Assembly: GCA_024195585.1 (NCBI GenBank)
Contig: SWBL01000243.1
Coordinates: forward strand, 17,215 to 81,214
DNA length: 64,000 bases
Direction of reading: 5' to 3'
Origin: Aureobasidium sp. EXF-3400
Taxonomy: Eukaryota; Ascomycota; Dothideomycetes; Dothideales; Saccotheciaceae
This document shows, piece by piece, positions 21,063 to 33,549 of the stretch (its first letter is position 1; each line of letters opens with the position of its first letter). The position numbers were made by a program, and so were the translations under genes. The notes under the pieces were generated by a model. The model was not told the DNA's origin. It worked only from the letters and a program-made list of their open reading frames with translations, and ran no database searches.

Positions 21063-22007
21063 ATGGCAACTCCCGACTTCCTCCACCCCATCCTTCCCTC
21101 CGACGCTAGAATCAGGCGCACTCTCCTCTACGGACCTCCTCCCGGACGTCTCTCTCCCTTACCAGTACCTCATCATCGACGCCTCAACCTCCCCCCTGAG
21201 CAACGCGCAATCATTGAGCGCAACTTCGCCTGGCAGACTTTCACTCCTCCATCCCGCTCCTGGTCTTGGGAAACGACGGAGAAGTATGTGCATTACAAGG
21301 ATGTTTTGACTGTAGCATATCTTTACGATTATCCGGCGCGTGACTGGGTTACATGTGCAGAGGCTGCGAGGTTTGCGGTTGAAGCACTACTTGCTAGGGA
21401 AGCGATGAGACAGTTGGGGGTTTCTGTCTTTGCGATGGACACGCCCTTTTCTTGGTGGATGAGTGGTGTGATTCCTCCCGTAAGTCAGCGAAAGCAGTAG
21501 GATATCAGAAGTGCTAAAAATGAGCAGGAATTCAGAGAGGAAATTGACGAAGACATGAGGGTTGAGCTTGAAGAGGAAGCTAAAGAAGTGGAGGACAGCG
21601 TGGAAGTCAAGCATGAGCCTGTCACCCCTGAAGCTCTCCCTCCCCTATCCAACATCTCAGATACGGAAGTTTCTATCACGACAAAGAAGGAGATTCACGA
21701 GGATGCAGCTGAAGAAGAAAGAGCAATCGAAGAGGATTCAGAAGTCAACCCCTCACCTCGTCGCTCAGCCCGTGTTTCTGAGAGAAAGCTCAAGGGGCAT
21801 TGGAATCAGCAAGTCAAGGAGGAACCCATGGAAGCATCCGCCGAGCCCGAGCCTCCTATACCGCAGAGAGAGCAGGTCTCTATCGCACCTATTGAATCGG
21901 GAGAGAAGAAGATTGTTGAAATCAAGCAGGAGGGCGATGGACAATCACGACGTCGCTCCACTCGCATAGCACCGAAACGCAAGTTTGCTGATGAGCCTTG
22001 GAGCTGA
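21063..22007 (+). CDS. Unrecognised nuclear-looking protein with clustered SUMO-acceptor motifs
   Basis: Two exons, 21063-21479 and 21528-22007, joined over a 48-bp intron (GTAAGT...CAG), 298 aa. The N-terminal 145 residues look folded and aromatic-rich (RNFAWQTFTPP, SWSWETTEKYVHYKDVL, DTPFSWWMSGVIPP). The C-terminal half is acidic and disordered. It carries three psi-K-x-E sumoylation consensus sites (VKHE, VKEE, IKQE). It also has two copies of a basic RRSxR motif, PRRSARVSERK and RRRSTRIAPKRK; the second resembles a nuclear localisation signal. I do not recognise a family. A chromatin or transcription role is an inference from the tail only. Confidence 0.85.
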
Positions 22008-22717
22008 GGGGTAGGGTGTAGTTGGGACAACAATACACCACCTTCCCGGCGACACTACTCTATGCGTTAGGTACAAGACTAAATTCACCGTATATAAGAA
22101 GCACTTTCATAGAAAGCAGAAACAATGGGCTCGTTAGGGAGCCTGCGCCATGATACGAGTACCCTTAGTCTTCTTCTTGCGTTTCCTTTCTCCTGCTCAT
22201 CACCGACCCATGTCTCCTTTATCCCTGGCGACGACCACTCGGACTTCGGTCACTGTGACCACTCGTCCCCTTAATTGTCCGCTGCAGCTGTGCCACTTAC
22301 AGACAAAGCGAAGCAATGGCGTCCATGACCGTGTAGCAGGGCATTACTTTCTCCCGTGGTCGCGGCAGCTAAGAGTAGAAGGTGAGGTACTGCAGAGTTC
22401 AGTTCAAGGGGATACGTCGAAAATAACCTGCCCACGCGTGATAGACGAATATAGGCTCTCTCAGAGTGACCTGTAGTGATGGTGCAGACTATGGAAATGC
22501 ACCAATGTTTTCGAACTGGGAGTCTGGCCACAGAAATACACCAAGCTGGTGTCTCTCTGCGGACGTGACTCCTTTTCAAAAAAATATCTTGTATTTCTGT
22601 AGTCACAATATAAATGCTGAGCACATCGGAGAGACAGTGATGGTATCGAAAACATAGCATTTGGGTATCTTCCTTCTCTATACTCGCCTTCCCCCTTCTA
22701 TCATCCATCTCCGTCCT
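22008..22717. other. Convergent intergenic region
   Basis: It lies between the stop codons of the SUMO-motif gene (plus) and VPS39 (minus). Open frames on both strands are short and overlapping. No RNA gene was recognised. Confidence 0.5.
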
Positions 22718-25700
22718 CTAACCCCAAGGCAACTGTCTCAAAGCTTGCAAACCTTGTCCTTGACCCGTCTTCATCCTCTGCACTCCACTCCTTCCCACAC
22801 ATCCATAATGAATAACCTCATTATCCGGATACACCCTCACAGCCGAATTGCCAAACCTCTTGTGGCAAACCCTGCAATGATCTTCCTCTCTGATAACAAC
22901 TCTCCTACTCCTTCCACCTTTCTGTTGCATGTGTTCAGGTCCAAAGGCGAGTTCAGAAGAGAGACTGATCTTCAGGACTGATTGGAGAGAAGCGAGGATG
23001 CGTTCTTCGCGTACAACTGTATTGGCACTGCGGATGCGGCCAAGGAAGTATGAGGATAATTCGCTCACGTGCAGGTCGCTGGGCATCAAGTCCAAAGTAT
23101 TGGCAGCAGGAAGTCTGGGCCCGTGTTTGGACAGCAGTTGCAATGCAGGCTCCCACTGTACTTTATGCGGACTCGGTGGCTTGAGGTAGAGTGAGAGTAA
23201 TGTGGTGTAGACATTCGGTTGCTGGTCTTCTGGATCGTGGGCCATGCTGCTCTTTTCGTAGGTTTGACTGCCAGTGTTGGGGTTTGAGCCGACAGGTGTT
23301 GGGGAAGTCGTTGATGCCGAGAGGTAGATTTTGTTGCAGTATTCTTCTGCTTTGTCGTGGTCGCAGATCTGGAAGACGTAGATCTGGAGGGCTTGTTTGT
23401 GGTTTCCCATTGCGCAGAGGACGATTGCACGGGCCTCGTATACATCAGGATCTGGTTCATAATGTTAGCAAGGATGTTTTCACAAGTGGATGATGTTTGC
23501 TTACCATCAGCAGGTAACTGATTGAAGGTCTTGAGTTTATGATACTGCGTGCTGTTACGCAAAAACTCTTCCAACTTGGATCGAGCGTTGTTTCGCTCTT
23601 CGTCGCTACTTCCCTTTCTGTCGCGTAGCTTCTCCAGGTACAAATCTACAAGCTTCTGGTGGAACTCTGGCGTCTTGTCATTCAGCTCGAGAATGACATG
23701 TTCCAGGTACTGTACTGCAAGCGACTTGTCCAACGGAACCAAAAACTTCAACACCTTATCCTTAGGCAGACTCTCAGCGTTTCTAGAGTCCGCCACAAAG
23801 ATCTCCATACCCTTCTTCGCGTTTACCTTGATAGGCCACTCTGCAAATTCTAGGATGATATCAATAAGCTCAGCTGGGAGGTTCTGCAGATAGGCAATCG
23901 TTCTGTCCGGCCCTCTCAACGCAGGCATGACTTCTTCTGCTGCTTCGTTGCGACCGAATTTCTCTAAGAGTTCCAAGGCTTCACGATGCAACTTCTTGCC
24001 GTAGAGGAAGTCGATCAAATCGTTGTACCTTCCACTCTCATAGAGCTTCTCTTCGACGACATGCGGGTCACAGAAGTTGTCAAGACGGAAGAGTGGTCCA
24101 GCAAGTGACGGTAGAGCGAGCATGTAAGCACGGAAAAGAGTTGTGTCAACCAGTTTGGCGACTTCCAGCAACTCAGCTTGCCAGTCGACCTTTTCATCGC
24201 CTTCAGGAAGCTCAATGAGGTTGCTGAATGGTGGTGTGGTACCTTCAGCCAGCTCCGTCTTGAGTGTTCCATCTGTGTTCATGTACTTCTGAACCTGTAC
24301 TCGTGATTGAGCCAGGTAGGAGCAGAGTGCCATAACGGCAGCCTTCAAGTCAGAGCCAGTCAATGGCGCATCTTTAGCTGGCTTCTCTCTAGGCGCCTCG
24401 CTTGTGGTACGGAAAGATCGAATTGACGCTGTATCAGAGTCGTCCTTGGCTGCAGATGGTCTGAACTTGCCCAATACAGATTTGCTCGGAGTCTGCGCGG
24501 CCTTGACTTGTTCTTCGGGCTGCGACGAATTTTCCTCTGCAGCACTCGTCTCGCCAGATGGTTCTTCTGAGTCGGTGAAGTCCGGGGCCTCTTCGACAGT
24601 TGAGAGATCTCCAGCGATAGACTTGGGATATAACGAGACGACACGTTTCGGTGGCGCAGAAACATCAGTCAAGAGGTCCAAGGCTGGTCTGTACTTCTGC
24701 TGAGAAAACAAACTCTGAGCTTTGAGCACGCTAATCTCTCTGATCGAAGCTTGCTTGTCCTTCAGCAATGTATCCTCCAGCATGTTCAAGAGGCTGATGG
24801 CTTCGTCGAACTTTGTCTTCTCGACAAGCTGCTTGACCTGGGCTTCGTAGTTGAGGGCAACCATGCGCCAGATACATCTATCACTCGCAACCAGGAAGCC
24901 CTTTCCGGCATGAGCCAGGCTGATATTAGGTTGAGGGACATGGAGAATCGAAGCACCAGGTAGAGGGATGGTTTGGAGGAGATTGAGAGTGTCAGGACTC
25001 CTGACGTCCAGGGCCCCTTTAGCTGTTTGCTGCAGCGATAGTAAGTAAGGGTATGAGTAACCAATGGCCTCAGGAGCAAAAGCCCAGGGAATTTGGCGTT
25101 TGTCTGCAGGTTTCGCCTCCGTGTCGATGAACAGTGTATTAACATCCTTTGCTATGAGCATCTTGTTGTTTGTGAGGTTGGTTGCCATAGGTTTGGGGAC
25201 CCAACTTCCCATGCCCATGTATCCCATACCCGAAGAAGTGACAGCGCCGAACCTGACACTTCCAGTAGGAGTTTGTCTGATCACATCGGTAACAGCCAGA
25301 GTGTCGATATCGACTATTGAGAAGCCAGGATCCAGTCCAACAAGCATCTTGGTAGCAGTAGCCCATAACAGCGACTTTGGCGAATGTGGTAGCGTCACCT
25401 CTTGAACGTCAGGGGATAGTTCCATATCTTGCCAACTCCACGATAGGATGCGTCGCTTGACAGCAACAGCCAGACGAGAGACGAGCGAGGGAATATCGGT
25501 AACAGGATCTTTAATGACGTTGGAGGTGACAGCGAAAGCAGTTGCGCCCTTGGTTTTGTCCAGCTTCTCCTGTAATTGGAAGGTTTGAAGGTCGTGAATC
25601 GAGACATAGCCGTCGGATAGCGAGACGAGCATGTTCGCTTCCTTAATTATTGCCAGCTGCTGTATAGCCCTTCTTGAGAACTTCTCTTCCTCGCGCACCA

Positions 25701-25945
25701 GGTCGACGGCGCGAGTGTTCGAGCGTGTCGCATCCTGGGCTGTTTCGGTGACCTCATTGACACGGTATATACGGAGTGTGCCTGTACTGAGGCCTACAAG
25801 GAGTCTATCGCCTATGGAACATCCATTAGCACCCTTCTCTCTAGGCTTCGACAGTTCACATACCATATGCTAGGACCGACTCGATCTTGGACTTGTCTTG
25901 TTGTTTGAGCTCATAGATGGGCTGCGCGCGAAACGCAGACAACAT
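22718..25945 (-). CDS. VPS39/VAM6, HOPS vacuolar tethering complex subunit
   Basis: Three exons: 25945-25864, 25811-23505 and 23451-22718, giving 1040 aa. The short first exon supplies MLSAFRAQPIYELK, and the first junction gives VLAYGDRLLVGLSTG, the usual start of the citron-homology (CNH) beta-propeller (about 15-320). A clathrin-heavy-chain-like helical region follows in the middle (for example YDLIDFLYGKKLHREAL-type repeats near 610-760). The C-terminal Vps39 domain ends in a zinc-binding pattern, CRVCHKRFGNSA with YGCV. The protein tethers late endosomes, autophagosomes and vacuoles before fusion. In yeast it also links to Gtr/TORC1 signalling and to vacuole-mitochondria contacts. An acidic low-complexity insert (SEEPSGETSAAEENSSQPEE) lies near residue 430. 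Confidence 0.95.
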
Positions 25946-26767
25946 GGCGACCTCTCACCCAAGCACTTTGACTGTCGCAATGACTGCCAATCTTCTAACA
26001 CGTACTGGATTGCCTCGAATATTAATTCAGAGCTTAATCCACACCTCAGCACCGTCGTCGTCGCTGTTGTCGCATCAAGGTCGACCGCAATGACGCCCGG
26101 GGCACAAATGTGGAAGGTTTGCCGGGAGCCGAAATCACCCCCAGCTCTAGCTAATAACGAGGTCATCCTTAGACTTTCTCGTAGCACAAATTTGTCCAGC
26201 TATACCATGGATTAATATTCAATCCTTTCGGTAGTAACTACATATGGTTCTTGACTACAGTACGGTAGGTGACTCGAAGAGGCACATATCGTCTATGAGT
26301 GACAGCCTGCCCTTATATTCACCATACCTGGCTTCGATTCACGACGCGTACAGGTGTCGGCTGGCCGACCTGTTCGTTATGAGAAATCCAAGTGATCGTT
26401 TCTTTAGACCCTCACCTACCCCTTCATACAGCACTGAATCTGCTCAGGTCTAAGTGAACCATCTTCTCTCACTATCACTGTCCTTCGACGACTAAGCGAC
26501 CGCCACTATATAACTTGCTTCCCTCTTCAACCTGGAGTTGGCTTTCTTCCTCGACCAAGATCGATCTTGGATCTTTCTGCTTCTTTCATCTTGTCAGGAC
26601 CTTCAAGCAACAATCATTCCTCCTCACAACACATCTACAGACAAGCTGTATCTTATCCTTTCTTGCATCTTACTCTTGCTTCTGCAACAACCCGTCGTCT
26701 CAGTACTGTACGTACTCCAGGTACTTTTTGCAGTTCTTTACCCAAGTATTGACAGCATCTAGCAATC
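25946..26767. other. Divergent intergenic region
   Basis: This is the shared upstream region of VPS39 (minus) and the next gene (plus). A TATATAA element lies near 26508-26514, about 255 bp ahead of the plus-strand start. The last 250 bp are CT-rich, probably a 5' leader. Confidence 0.5.
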
Positions 26768-27936
26768 ATGTCGACTTCTCCAGATTCTGTGGAAATCAAG
26801 GACTCGGATTCTGAGCCTGAACAGTCAAGTCCCGTTCAATTGTCCCAACCTCCATCGGCCAGTACTCGCTCGAAGGGTCGTCTGCTTCCACCTACTCCAC
26901 CTACTCCACCTCAGCCACCATCGGCCAGGACTCGTCAGAAACGCCATATGGTGAACACGACTGGGATGAATCTTCGCTCTGGCCATGCCAAAGCTCAAGC
27001 CAGCAATCCGGTTATCAATGCTACTACCACATCGCCTAATGGTGTCGAAGTGGTTGAGCCTGCTACAGAATCCACACTAAATCACTCGCCCGCCGACACC
27101 AACCACACCAAAGCCAGACATGCTTCTGTGGTACGTATGCAACAGTATAATACCCTGCACTAAGAAAATATGCTGACTGTGCCCTTGCATCACAGATGTC
27201 CAATCAGCCTCCCATTCGTTCCATCCGTGGGGACATGTTCAATGAGGTTCTTGGTCATGCCTCAACTTGCAGAACGAACCTCAAAGACATGTACCAGAAG
27301 TTTCTTCGTTATATGGACGTCAATGCTTCTCATCATGGACATCTGATTGAACCAGCTACTCTTGAATTCAAGTTGACCGAATTTGTGGGAAGACTCAGTA
27401 TCCACCATCTGGGCAACTTTCTCCAGACTTCTGTGATGCGCACATTCTGGGAGGTTGTCAAAGACCTACAGGACACTGAATTGTTGGTTTTCCAAACTCT
27501 GGGCCGTATCAACAACCTCTTGAACGCCAATCCTGTCCACGACAAGTCCAATACCGACATTATCATGGATCATTTCGCCACTATCATCAATACCAGCGAT
27601 TCATTCTGCACTCGCATGAGTGCACGTCTCACCCTCATACCTGAGCAGAGCATCATCTTTGGCGAGAACGACATTATGGACGCTCAGGCTATGTGCTTCC
27701 GCCTGGTCGCAACCGAACATCTGCCTTCTGTGGAGGACCGTCTCCGTCTTCTCTGGGCCGTCTCAGCTGTCTATCCCATGAGAGTCCGCTTTCTCAACTG
27801 GAACAACACTCTGTCCGGAAGAATCACTGCTCTGAAGGCTCAGTTGGAGACTCTGTCTGCCGCCATCGAAGACGCTGAGACCGAGGCTCGTGGTACAAAG
27901 AGAAAGGCCCAGGAGGAGATCCAGACTGATCAGTGA
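26768..27936 (+). CDS. Unrecognised helical protein with disordered N-terminus
   Basis: Two exons, 26768-27130 and 27196-27936, with a 65-bp intron (GTACGT...CAG), 367 aa. Residues 1-120 are disordered, with an acidic SDSEPEQSS patch and a small internal repeat: PPSASTRSK and PPSARTRQK around PPTPPTPPQ. The second exon is almost entirely helical, with a core such as FVGRLSIHHLGNFLQTSV. It ends in a coiled-coil-like segment (ALKAQLETLSAAIEDAE) and a basic motif, RGTKRKAQ, that could serve as a nuclear signal. I recognise no family. It is probably lineage-specific. The codon composition and clean splice sites support a real gene. Confidence 0.8.
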
Positions 27937-28581
27937 AGGACGACCGTGGCGCATGTACGATACTTTCTTTTCTTGTACTCAAATGACAAACATCGCTGCT
28001 CTTTATCTCTCTCATGTACTGCTCCATTTTGGGCATAAAAATAAAGATAAACCAGATTTTCAGTAAACAGGAGGATTGGCACAAAGAGCCTCTTGCCCTG
28101 TCAAAGCTCTCTAGATTGATTCTCAACTGCAGAACTACGGTGCAGCCTTATGGCTTTTACAAACAGAAGGAGTCGAGATATGCGTTGGGAGGTATTGGTG
28201 GAAGGTGCGGCACATTGAGGCTGTGCAACCTGAACCAGCGTCACGGGTTGAGTAGATACTAAAAACAGCACAGCACACATCCTTGACAGATTTCTTATAA
28301 GATCGTTGTTGTCTCCTGTCTGATCACACTCAATGTTTCTTATGCACTCAATCGATTTATCTGGCCATCAAGACAAAAGAAAAAGCTCTCCCACAAATCA
28401 AAAGCAATATGTATCTGCCTGCATGAAGAACAAAGAAAGTCATAAGTCTTGATATCATCAATCATCCATCGGTCAGACAGGAAAGGGCTAGAGTCTTGAT
28501 CATCTCTTTGAGACCCTGGTATCTGCTGCTTCCACCATCACTGTAACACCTCGCACCAACAAAATCAACTCTGGCACGGCC
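27937..28581. other. Convergent intergenic region
   Basis: It lies between two facing stop codons. Only short overlapping frames are present; no gene was recognised. Confidence 0.5.
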
Positions 28582-29304
28582 TTACCCACCAACCCGATAG
28601 GAAGTCCAACCGCGCGGCGCACCTTCTCTCCTCTCTCTTCTCGAATTACTCGTCTCCAGGTACAAATCACCTACACCGTCGCATCGTCCTCTCCTTTCCA
28701 GCTCTTGATACTGTGAGGAAGTCACCACACGCAACCTGAACAGATGTCTGAACAAGCCATAGTCAACCCTATACCCCGCATCAATCCTCTCACCTCTATG
28801 GTGAGCAGCTATGTGATCTAGGCGATCTTCCCAGGCGGACACATGCTCCCACTGCGAAGCACAGAAAGGACATTGTGATCGGGTCGGTGGGGGATGAGAG
28901 TGGAAGTGCGAGGTACAGTGAGTCTTCCAGGTTGAAGCAGAGGTAAACTCTTCATGACAACCCAAGAAGGCAAAGGTACACTGGAGCGTGCCCGTCTGAG
29001 GTCTGGCAACGCCAAAACCGGACGTCGACGAGCCTTGCTTCGAGGATCCCAGAGACTCGCTCGTATCGATTGTTCTGGTCGACATGGTACGAAAAGATCG
29101 ATCTAATGATGGCACATTATCGGACGCTGTGGAGCTGGGACGATAACTGGATGCTCCTGTCCCCGCCACTGAGAAGCCGTCAGAGGAAGAAGCACTGTCG
29201 CTGTGGTGTCTTGTGGCTGCCCTATACTCCGTGGAGTGGACATAAGGGCGGATGATCAACTCTTCCAATCGAGACGGGGTATGCTGCTCCCAATGCGTCA
29301 TCAT
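28582..29304 (-). CDS. Small protein with two C2H2-type zinc-finger motifs
   Basis: The open frame runs to 29352 but that end begins with GTG, so I chose the first ATG pair at 29304 (MMTHWEQHTPSR), 240 aa. An upstream exon is possible. A Ser-rich N-terminal half is followed by two Cys/His units: LQCTFAFLGCHEEF with KTHCTSHFH, and QCPFCASQWEH with DHIAAHH. The first has a five-residue Cys spacing typical of atypical fungal C2H2 fingers. The tail is Arg-rich (TSNSRRERREGAPRG). It may bind DNA or protein; no family name is justified. Confidence 0.75.
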   Translation of the reverse strand: MMTHWEQHTPSRLEELIIRPYVHSTEYRAATRHHSDSASSSDGFSVAGTGASSYRPSSTASDNVPSLDRSFRTMSTRTIDTSESLGSSKQGSSTSGFGVARPQTGTLQCTFAFLGCHEEFTSASTWKTHCTSHFHSHPPPTRSQCPFCASQWEHVSAWEDRLDHIAAHHRGERIDAGYRVDYGLFRHLFRLRVVTSSQYQELERRGRCDGVGDLYLETSNSRRERREGAPRGWTSYRVGG

Positions 29305-32300
29305 AGGTGTGTTGAGACGCACGCGTGACCGTCGTGCCGTCGAGTCACCCACTGCCGCTTATCATTAGCGAATTGCTCTCGAATTCTCGAAGGGCTGTAC
29401 CAACTTTTGATATATCGGATCCCAAGAACAGAAGGGAACAAAGACAGAGTCAATGTTCCCAGGATATATGTATCACTCTCGTGGCATGATCTGATGTAAC
29501 ATCCCGGAAACATGGCAGACACGAGGCAGCTGGACACAACACCATGGAAAGGGTTACTCCCGGTTGAACCATTCTCTACTCATGGCAGGAATCGTCGGGA
29601 CAAGAAGACAGTCCACGGCTCCGGGTGTATCGTTCAGCTGTTGCTGACAATCACAAGCCAGCCTTGCTACTGATCTGGAACGCACTCTTACTCCTGTACA
29701 CTTGACCTGGAAGTTACACTCTCGTGAAGCTCACGATCTTCTACTTGCAGATTCCAGAGCTGCCAGCTGTGATGGATGGTTATCGGAAGGCGAGTGAGTC
29801 TTGATCATTTACCTAATTCGTTTTCACTTCACGTGAAAAGAAGAGAATCGGACTTGCCCGAGCAGATCGCATCCTCGGTATCAGAAGCGACGGGACAGGG
29901 GTGCTGATTATCGCTGTGTACCGCCAAAGGCGTTGGCGCATATCAAGTGTACGCCACACTATCGCACGACAGCGACGACACATCTGGATGCCGAGCGAGG
30001 TCGCGAGGGAACGGCAGATAATCGAGACAATTGCAAGTGTTGTGTTCGGGGAATATGAAGCTGATTAGCATGGAAAAGCAAGTTACATGAACAGTGGTAT
30101 CTGGGAGAGATGGGATTGCTGATTAGGGTAGCAGGATTGAGCCGAGAAAGAGGGGTTGCGGTGAGATTCATGGCGACGTGCATTAGGTCTATGCATGACA
30201 AGCTTGATGGCAAAGGTGTGCGATATGCACCCCCTCGAACCTGCGGTCGCCATTATGAAAACTACCGGTCTTGTGTGTATGTCTTTTGAGATCCGTGAAT
30301 GCAAGATGGTGACCTCAGGGGAACGGAAACAAATGCTTTGGAGCTCTGTATTGTAGAAGCAGAATGACCAAAGCTCCAAACATTGATGAATGTAGTCGAC
30401 TAACATCGAAGACCTACAAACAATGGTATCCAGCTCTAGAAAACCACTCTGGCCATTGAAGAGATATCTCGGACGTCCCATGCTCTCTTAACCACCGAGG
30501 CGGACGAGATGTTTACATCGTTTTGTAGAGACAGGGTCAGCAGCCCAACATTGATTCTCAAGTCTTATTCAAATCTTAAACATCTGCTCTTGGTTCAAAG
30601 CTCCCGTCACTAGTGTAGCTGGTTTAGACGTCTTATAATGCTGCTATTGATGCTCGGCGTATAGTTCCAGAGTGTCTCTTGTCTTCTTGTGAGTCAAGCT
30701 ATGCACAAAGTTGTTTGCCACATGCTCCACTACTGCCCTCATCATATTCCGGAGCTTCCTCGTCAAGTGTGTGTTATGTAAGAACTCCTATCGACTTGAG
30801 AGATGTGAAGCATCAGAAGGAGTTAGGAGGTGACATGTGTCAGAAGAGGATGATAATTCTGCCGAGCAAGAAAGAAACAATTGGGGGCCCAAATGAGGAG
30901 AAAGACGTCGTCTAGCAGAGAAGTAGGGACTTTTGTCTAGATTTAGAAAAGAAAGCGAACTTGTGCTAGATGAAGGATGCAGAGGAAGCAGATTTGTTTT
31001 GAAAGAGGACAACATGGCATACAAACCACAGCAGGAAGTGCGGGAAGCCCATTTCGATGCCTGGGAAATATGTATGCATACATGCAGGCACAACTTGACG
31101 CGGAGTTGCGACCGTTTTCCATGTGAGAGAGCCCAGCACTGGCAGAGACTCGCCAAGTGGCGTATGCTGGGCGCAGCTTACTCACGAGATAGCTGTGCAA
31201 GTCATCGCGAGGAAGTGTGTCCGCTGTTCGCACGATGACTTTCCATCGTTCGTGTAAGGCACTCTCTAGCAGTGTCACCACTTACAAAGTGCAGAAAGTC
31301 GGACTCTTGGAGTCAAGATGCCGAGACGGAAATAAAAATGACAAATGGATCATCGAGGATTGGTTATGCTTCACGTGCTTGGAGGCGGTAGCACGAATGT
31401 GTATGCCATGTTGGTGAATGCGAAAGCGAAATGCTATTCAACAACTCGGCCGAAGTCAGCCATGGGCCAAGTGTTCAGGTCAACGGTTAAACAAGAACTC
31501 TCGTGGCATCGCATCGCAACGCATCGCATACTGATCGCACTTCGAAGTGTGATCAGAAAACTTCAGAGGGAAGCTTGGAAAATTGTGAGCGAGGTAGATC
31601 CTCATTCTTGTCGGCCGTAATCCGGATACAAGAGTCTTGTGTGTTCGGATTCATCAAAGTTTGGTACCTTGGAAATATCGTTTATACCGCAGCCAAGCTT
31701 CTTGGATTCTAGCAGTAAGTTCTGTTGGAGTGACGGAGCCACGCCCCAAGACGACACATGGTCTTGATGTCGCGAGTCAAAGGGAAAGTATTACCTGAGT
31801 AAGGGTCTTGGTATTGAAGGCGGAGCATTAAACCTTGGCTTGGTGGTCTCCGGATCAGAGTCGATGGTAGATCATCCGCGCGAGGCCGCGGCTGAGTCTA
31901 TGAGTAGGAGGATGGAAAGAGATGCGACCGACATAAATCCTTCCAAGTTGTCTCAAAGTAGACGTAATGCCAAACTGACGCAAAATGGGGGTTTCGAGTA
32001 TAGGGCGTGGATAGGCGAGGACTATAGGAGCCTTGGGAGCTTACGTAGGTCAAAAGACGCCTAGAGGGCGACGCTGCCGGCTTTCCGTGAAAGACTGCTT
32101 TGCTCTGTCGTATCACAAACTTGCACTGAGTAACGGGCCAAGCGCTACAAGCCTTGGTAAATCTGGTGCGACACGACTCGAGCTCAGCTCAAGGCTCAGG
32201 ACAAAGGGCGCAGGGGATTTGACCGAGCTTTGCACAATGAGCACATTGGCAGGCCTTGGAAGAGGCCGTATTGCGTGGAGGACGAGAAGCAGAGAGAACT

Positions 32301-32738
32301 GGGCGAGCACGAATTGATCAAACGTGCGGCTTGGCATCCGAGGGTCGCACCTGCCGTGGCAGCAGAAGCTGAAGCAGCGCTGGGTCTACCAAGACAGCGA
32401 AAAAGGTGAGTAGCTCCTGCTCTTGTGACGCGAGATTGGCATCACGACAAAGACAGTCATGGCGAATCAATAAAGATGCAAGAGCATCGGCGACGACAGG
32501 TAGATCAGATGGAGACAAAACTCTGCCAAGGACATGCCCAGAAAGATGCCCAGGAACTTGGCTGCACTCGTTTCTGTTGGCATTTCCTTTGGCAAACATG
32601 TCAAAAGAAGCACCATGGCCGGCCATGCGTGACTGACATGAGTCCTCTATTTGAACGCCGCCTATAACAGTCCGTCGACCTTTGCGTGTTAACTGAGACC
32701 GCCTCGCATCCTGCACCTGCCCGGATTTAAGCTGGACA
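29305..32738. other. 3.4 kb gene-poor region
   Basis: No coherent gene could be built on either strand. Open frames under 125 codons overlap each other and lack domains. A short GCATC-unit repeat occurs near 31507-31530. The frame at 32318-32971 on the minus strand is only antisense to the next gene's first exon. Unrecognised noncoding RNAs remain possible. Confidence 0.45.
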
Positions 32739-33549
32739 ATGGCCGATCGCTCCTCATACCGGCATTCGAGTGCCTCGGATTCCGACTCGCAACACACTTT
32801 CCACATCGCGCAAAATGCACCCTCAATACTGCCCAAACCACCGGCTCCTGCGGTCCTCCGAAACTCGTCAGGGGACCTGAACGAGAAGCAAGATAATGGC
32901 TTCGACCATGACCTCGAGAAGCAGGCCAACAAGTCGCCTCGCAGGACCCTAGACATGACCGAGCGATACAACCCTTATTCCAACCGCATCCCGTACGATC
33001 GGTCCAGCGTCTCTTCGGACGACAGCGATCATCTCGTAGAACATCTCGAGTCCAAGGCTATCAAGATACTGGTACGTACACCCACATCGGTCTATTTGAT
33101 TCCTTTCTTCCCATACTTACATCATGTCCCAGTTGTACCTCTCTGGTCCTTGTGTCTTGGTTTCCTTCCTTCTCTGTGTCTGGTCTTTGGTTATTACCTT
33201 CTTCACCGTCCTGACATATCCTCTACGACTCTTCTCTGCCTCTCGTCAACCACTGTCCAACGAGCTTCGCTCTCTTCTCGCGCGCTCAAACCGTGTCCAA
33301 CTACGAGCAATCTACTCTTCCAACATCACTCAGGGAAAGAGCGTCTCGAGCCTGCTACTGGTTCACGCTCTCTCTCCATTTACCGCCATGGCCGTGTCTC
33401 TCAGCGCCTGGGCCGTTGCCATCTACTGGGTCTTCGCCGCCATGATCGGTGACCCTGACGGCACTGAAGGTGGCAACGACGGCAGAGCCACCGTACTTGG
33501 TCTTCGAGCCTACTGGGAGATGTGGCTTTGCAAGGCCATGGTCCAATAA
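32739..33549 (+). CDS. Uncharacterised membrane protein with two spans
   Basis: Two exons, 32739-33071 and 33133-33549, with a 61-bp intron (GTACGT...CAG) in phase 0, 249 aa. The first 100 residues are hydrophilic, disordered and presumably cytosolic. Near the exon junction comes a long hydrophobic span (ILLYLSGPCVLVSFLLCVW, about 110-140). A loop with basic residues follows, then a second span (MAVSLSAWAVAIYWVFAAM, about 195-215), and a conserved-looking tail GDPDG with NDGRATVLGLRAYWEMWL. The pattern resembles small fungal-specific membrane proteins of unknown function. No enzyme motif is visible. Confidence 0.85.

Noticed and set aside
30220..30260. Possible tRNA T-arm (TCGAACC on the plus strand)
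   Set aside because: The flanking bases do not pair into a T-stem, and no acceptor or anticodon arm is present.
32318..32971. 217-codon minus-strand frame
   Set aside because: It is antisense to the first exon of the two-span membrane protein and has no family features.
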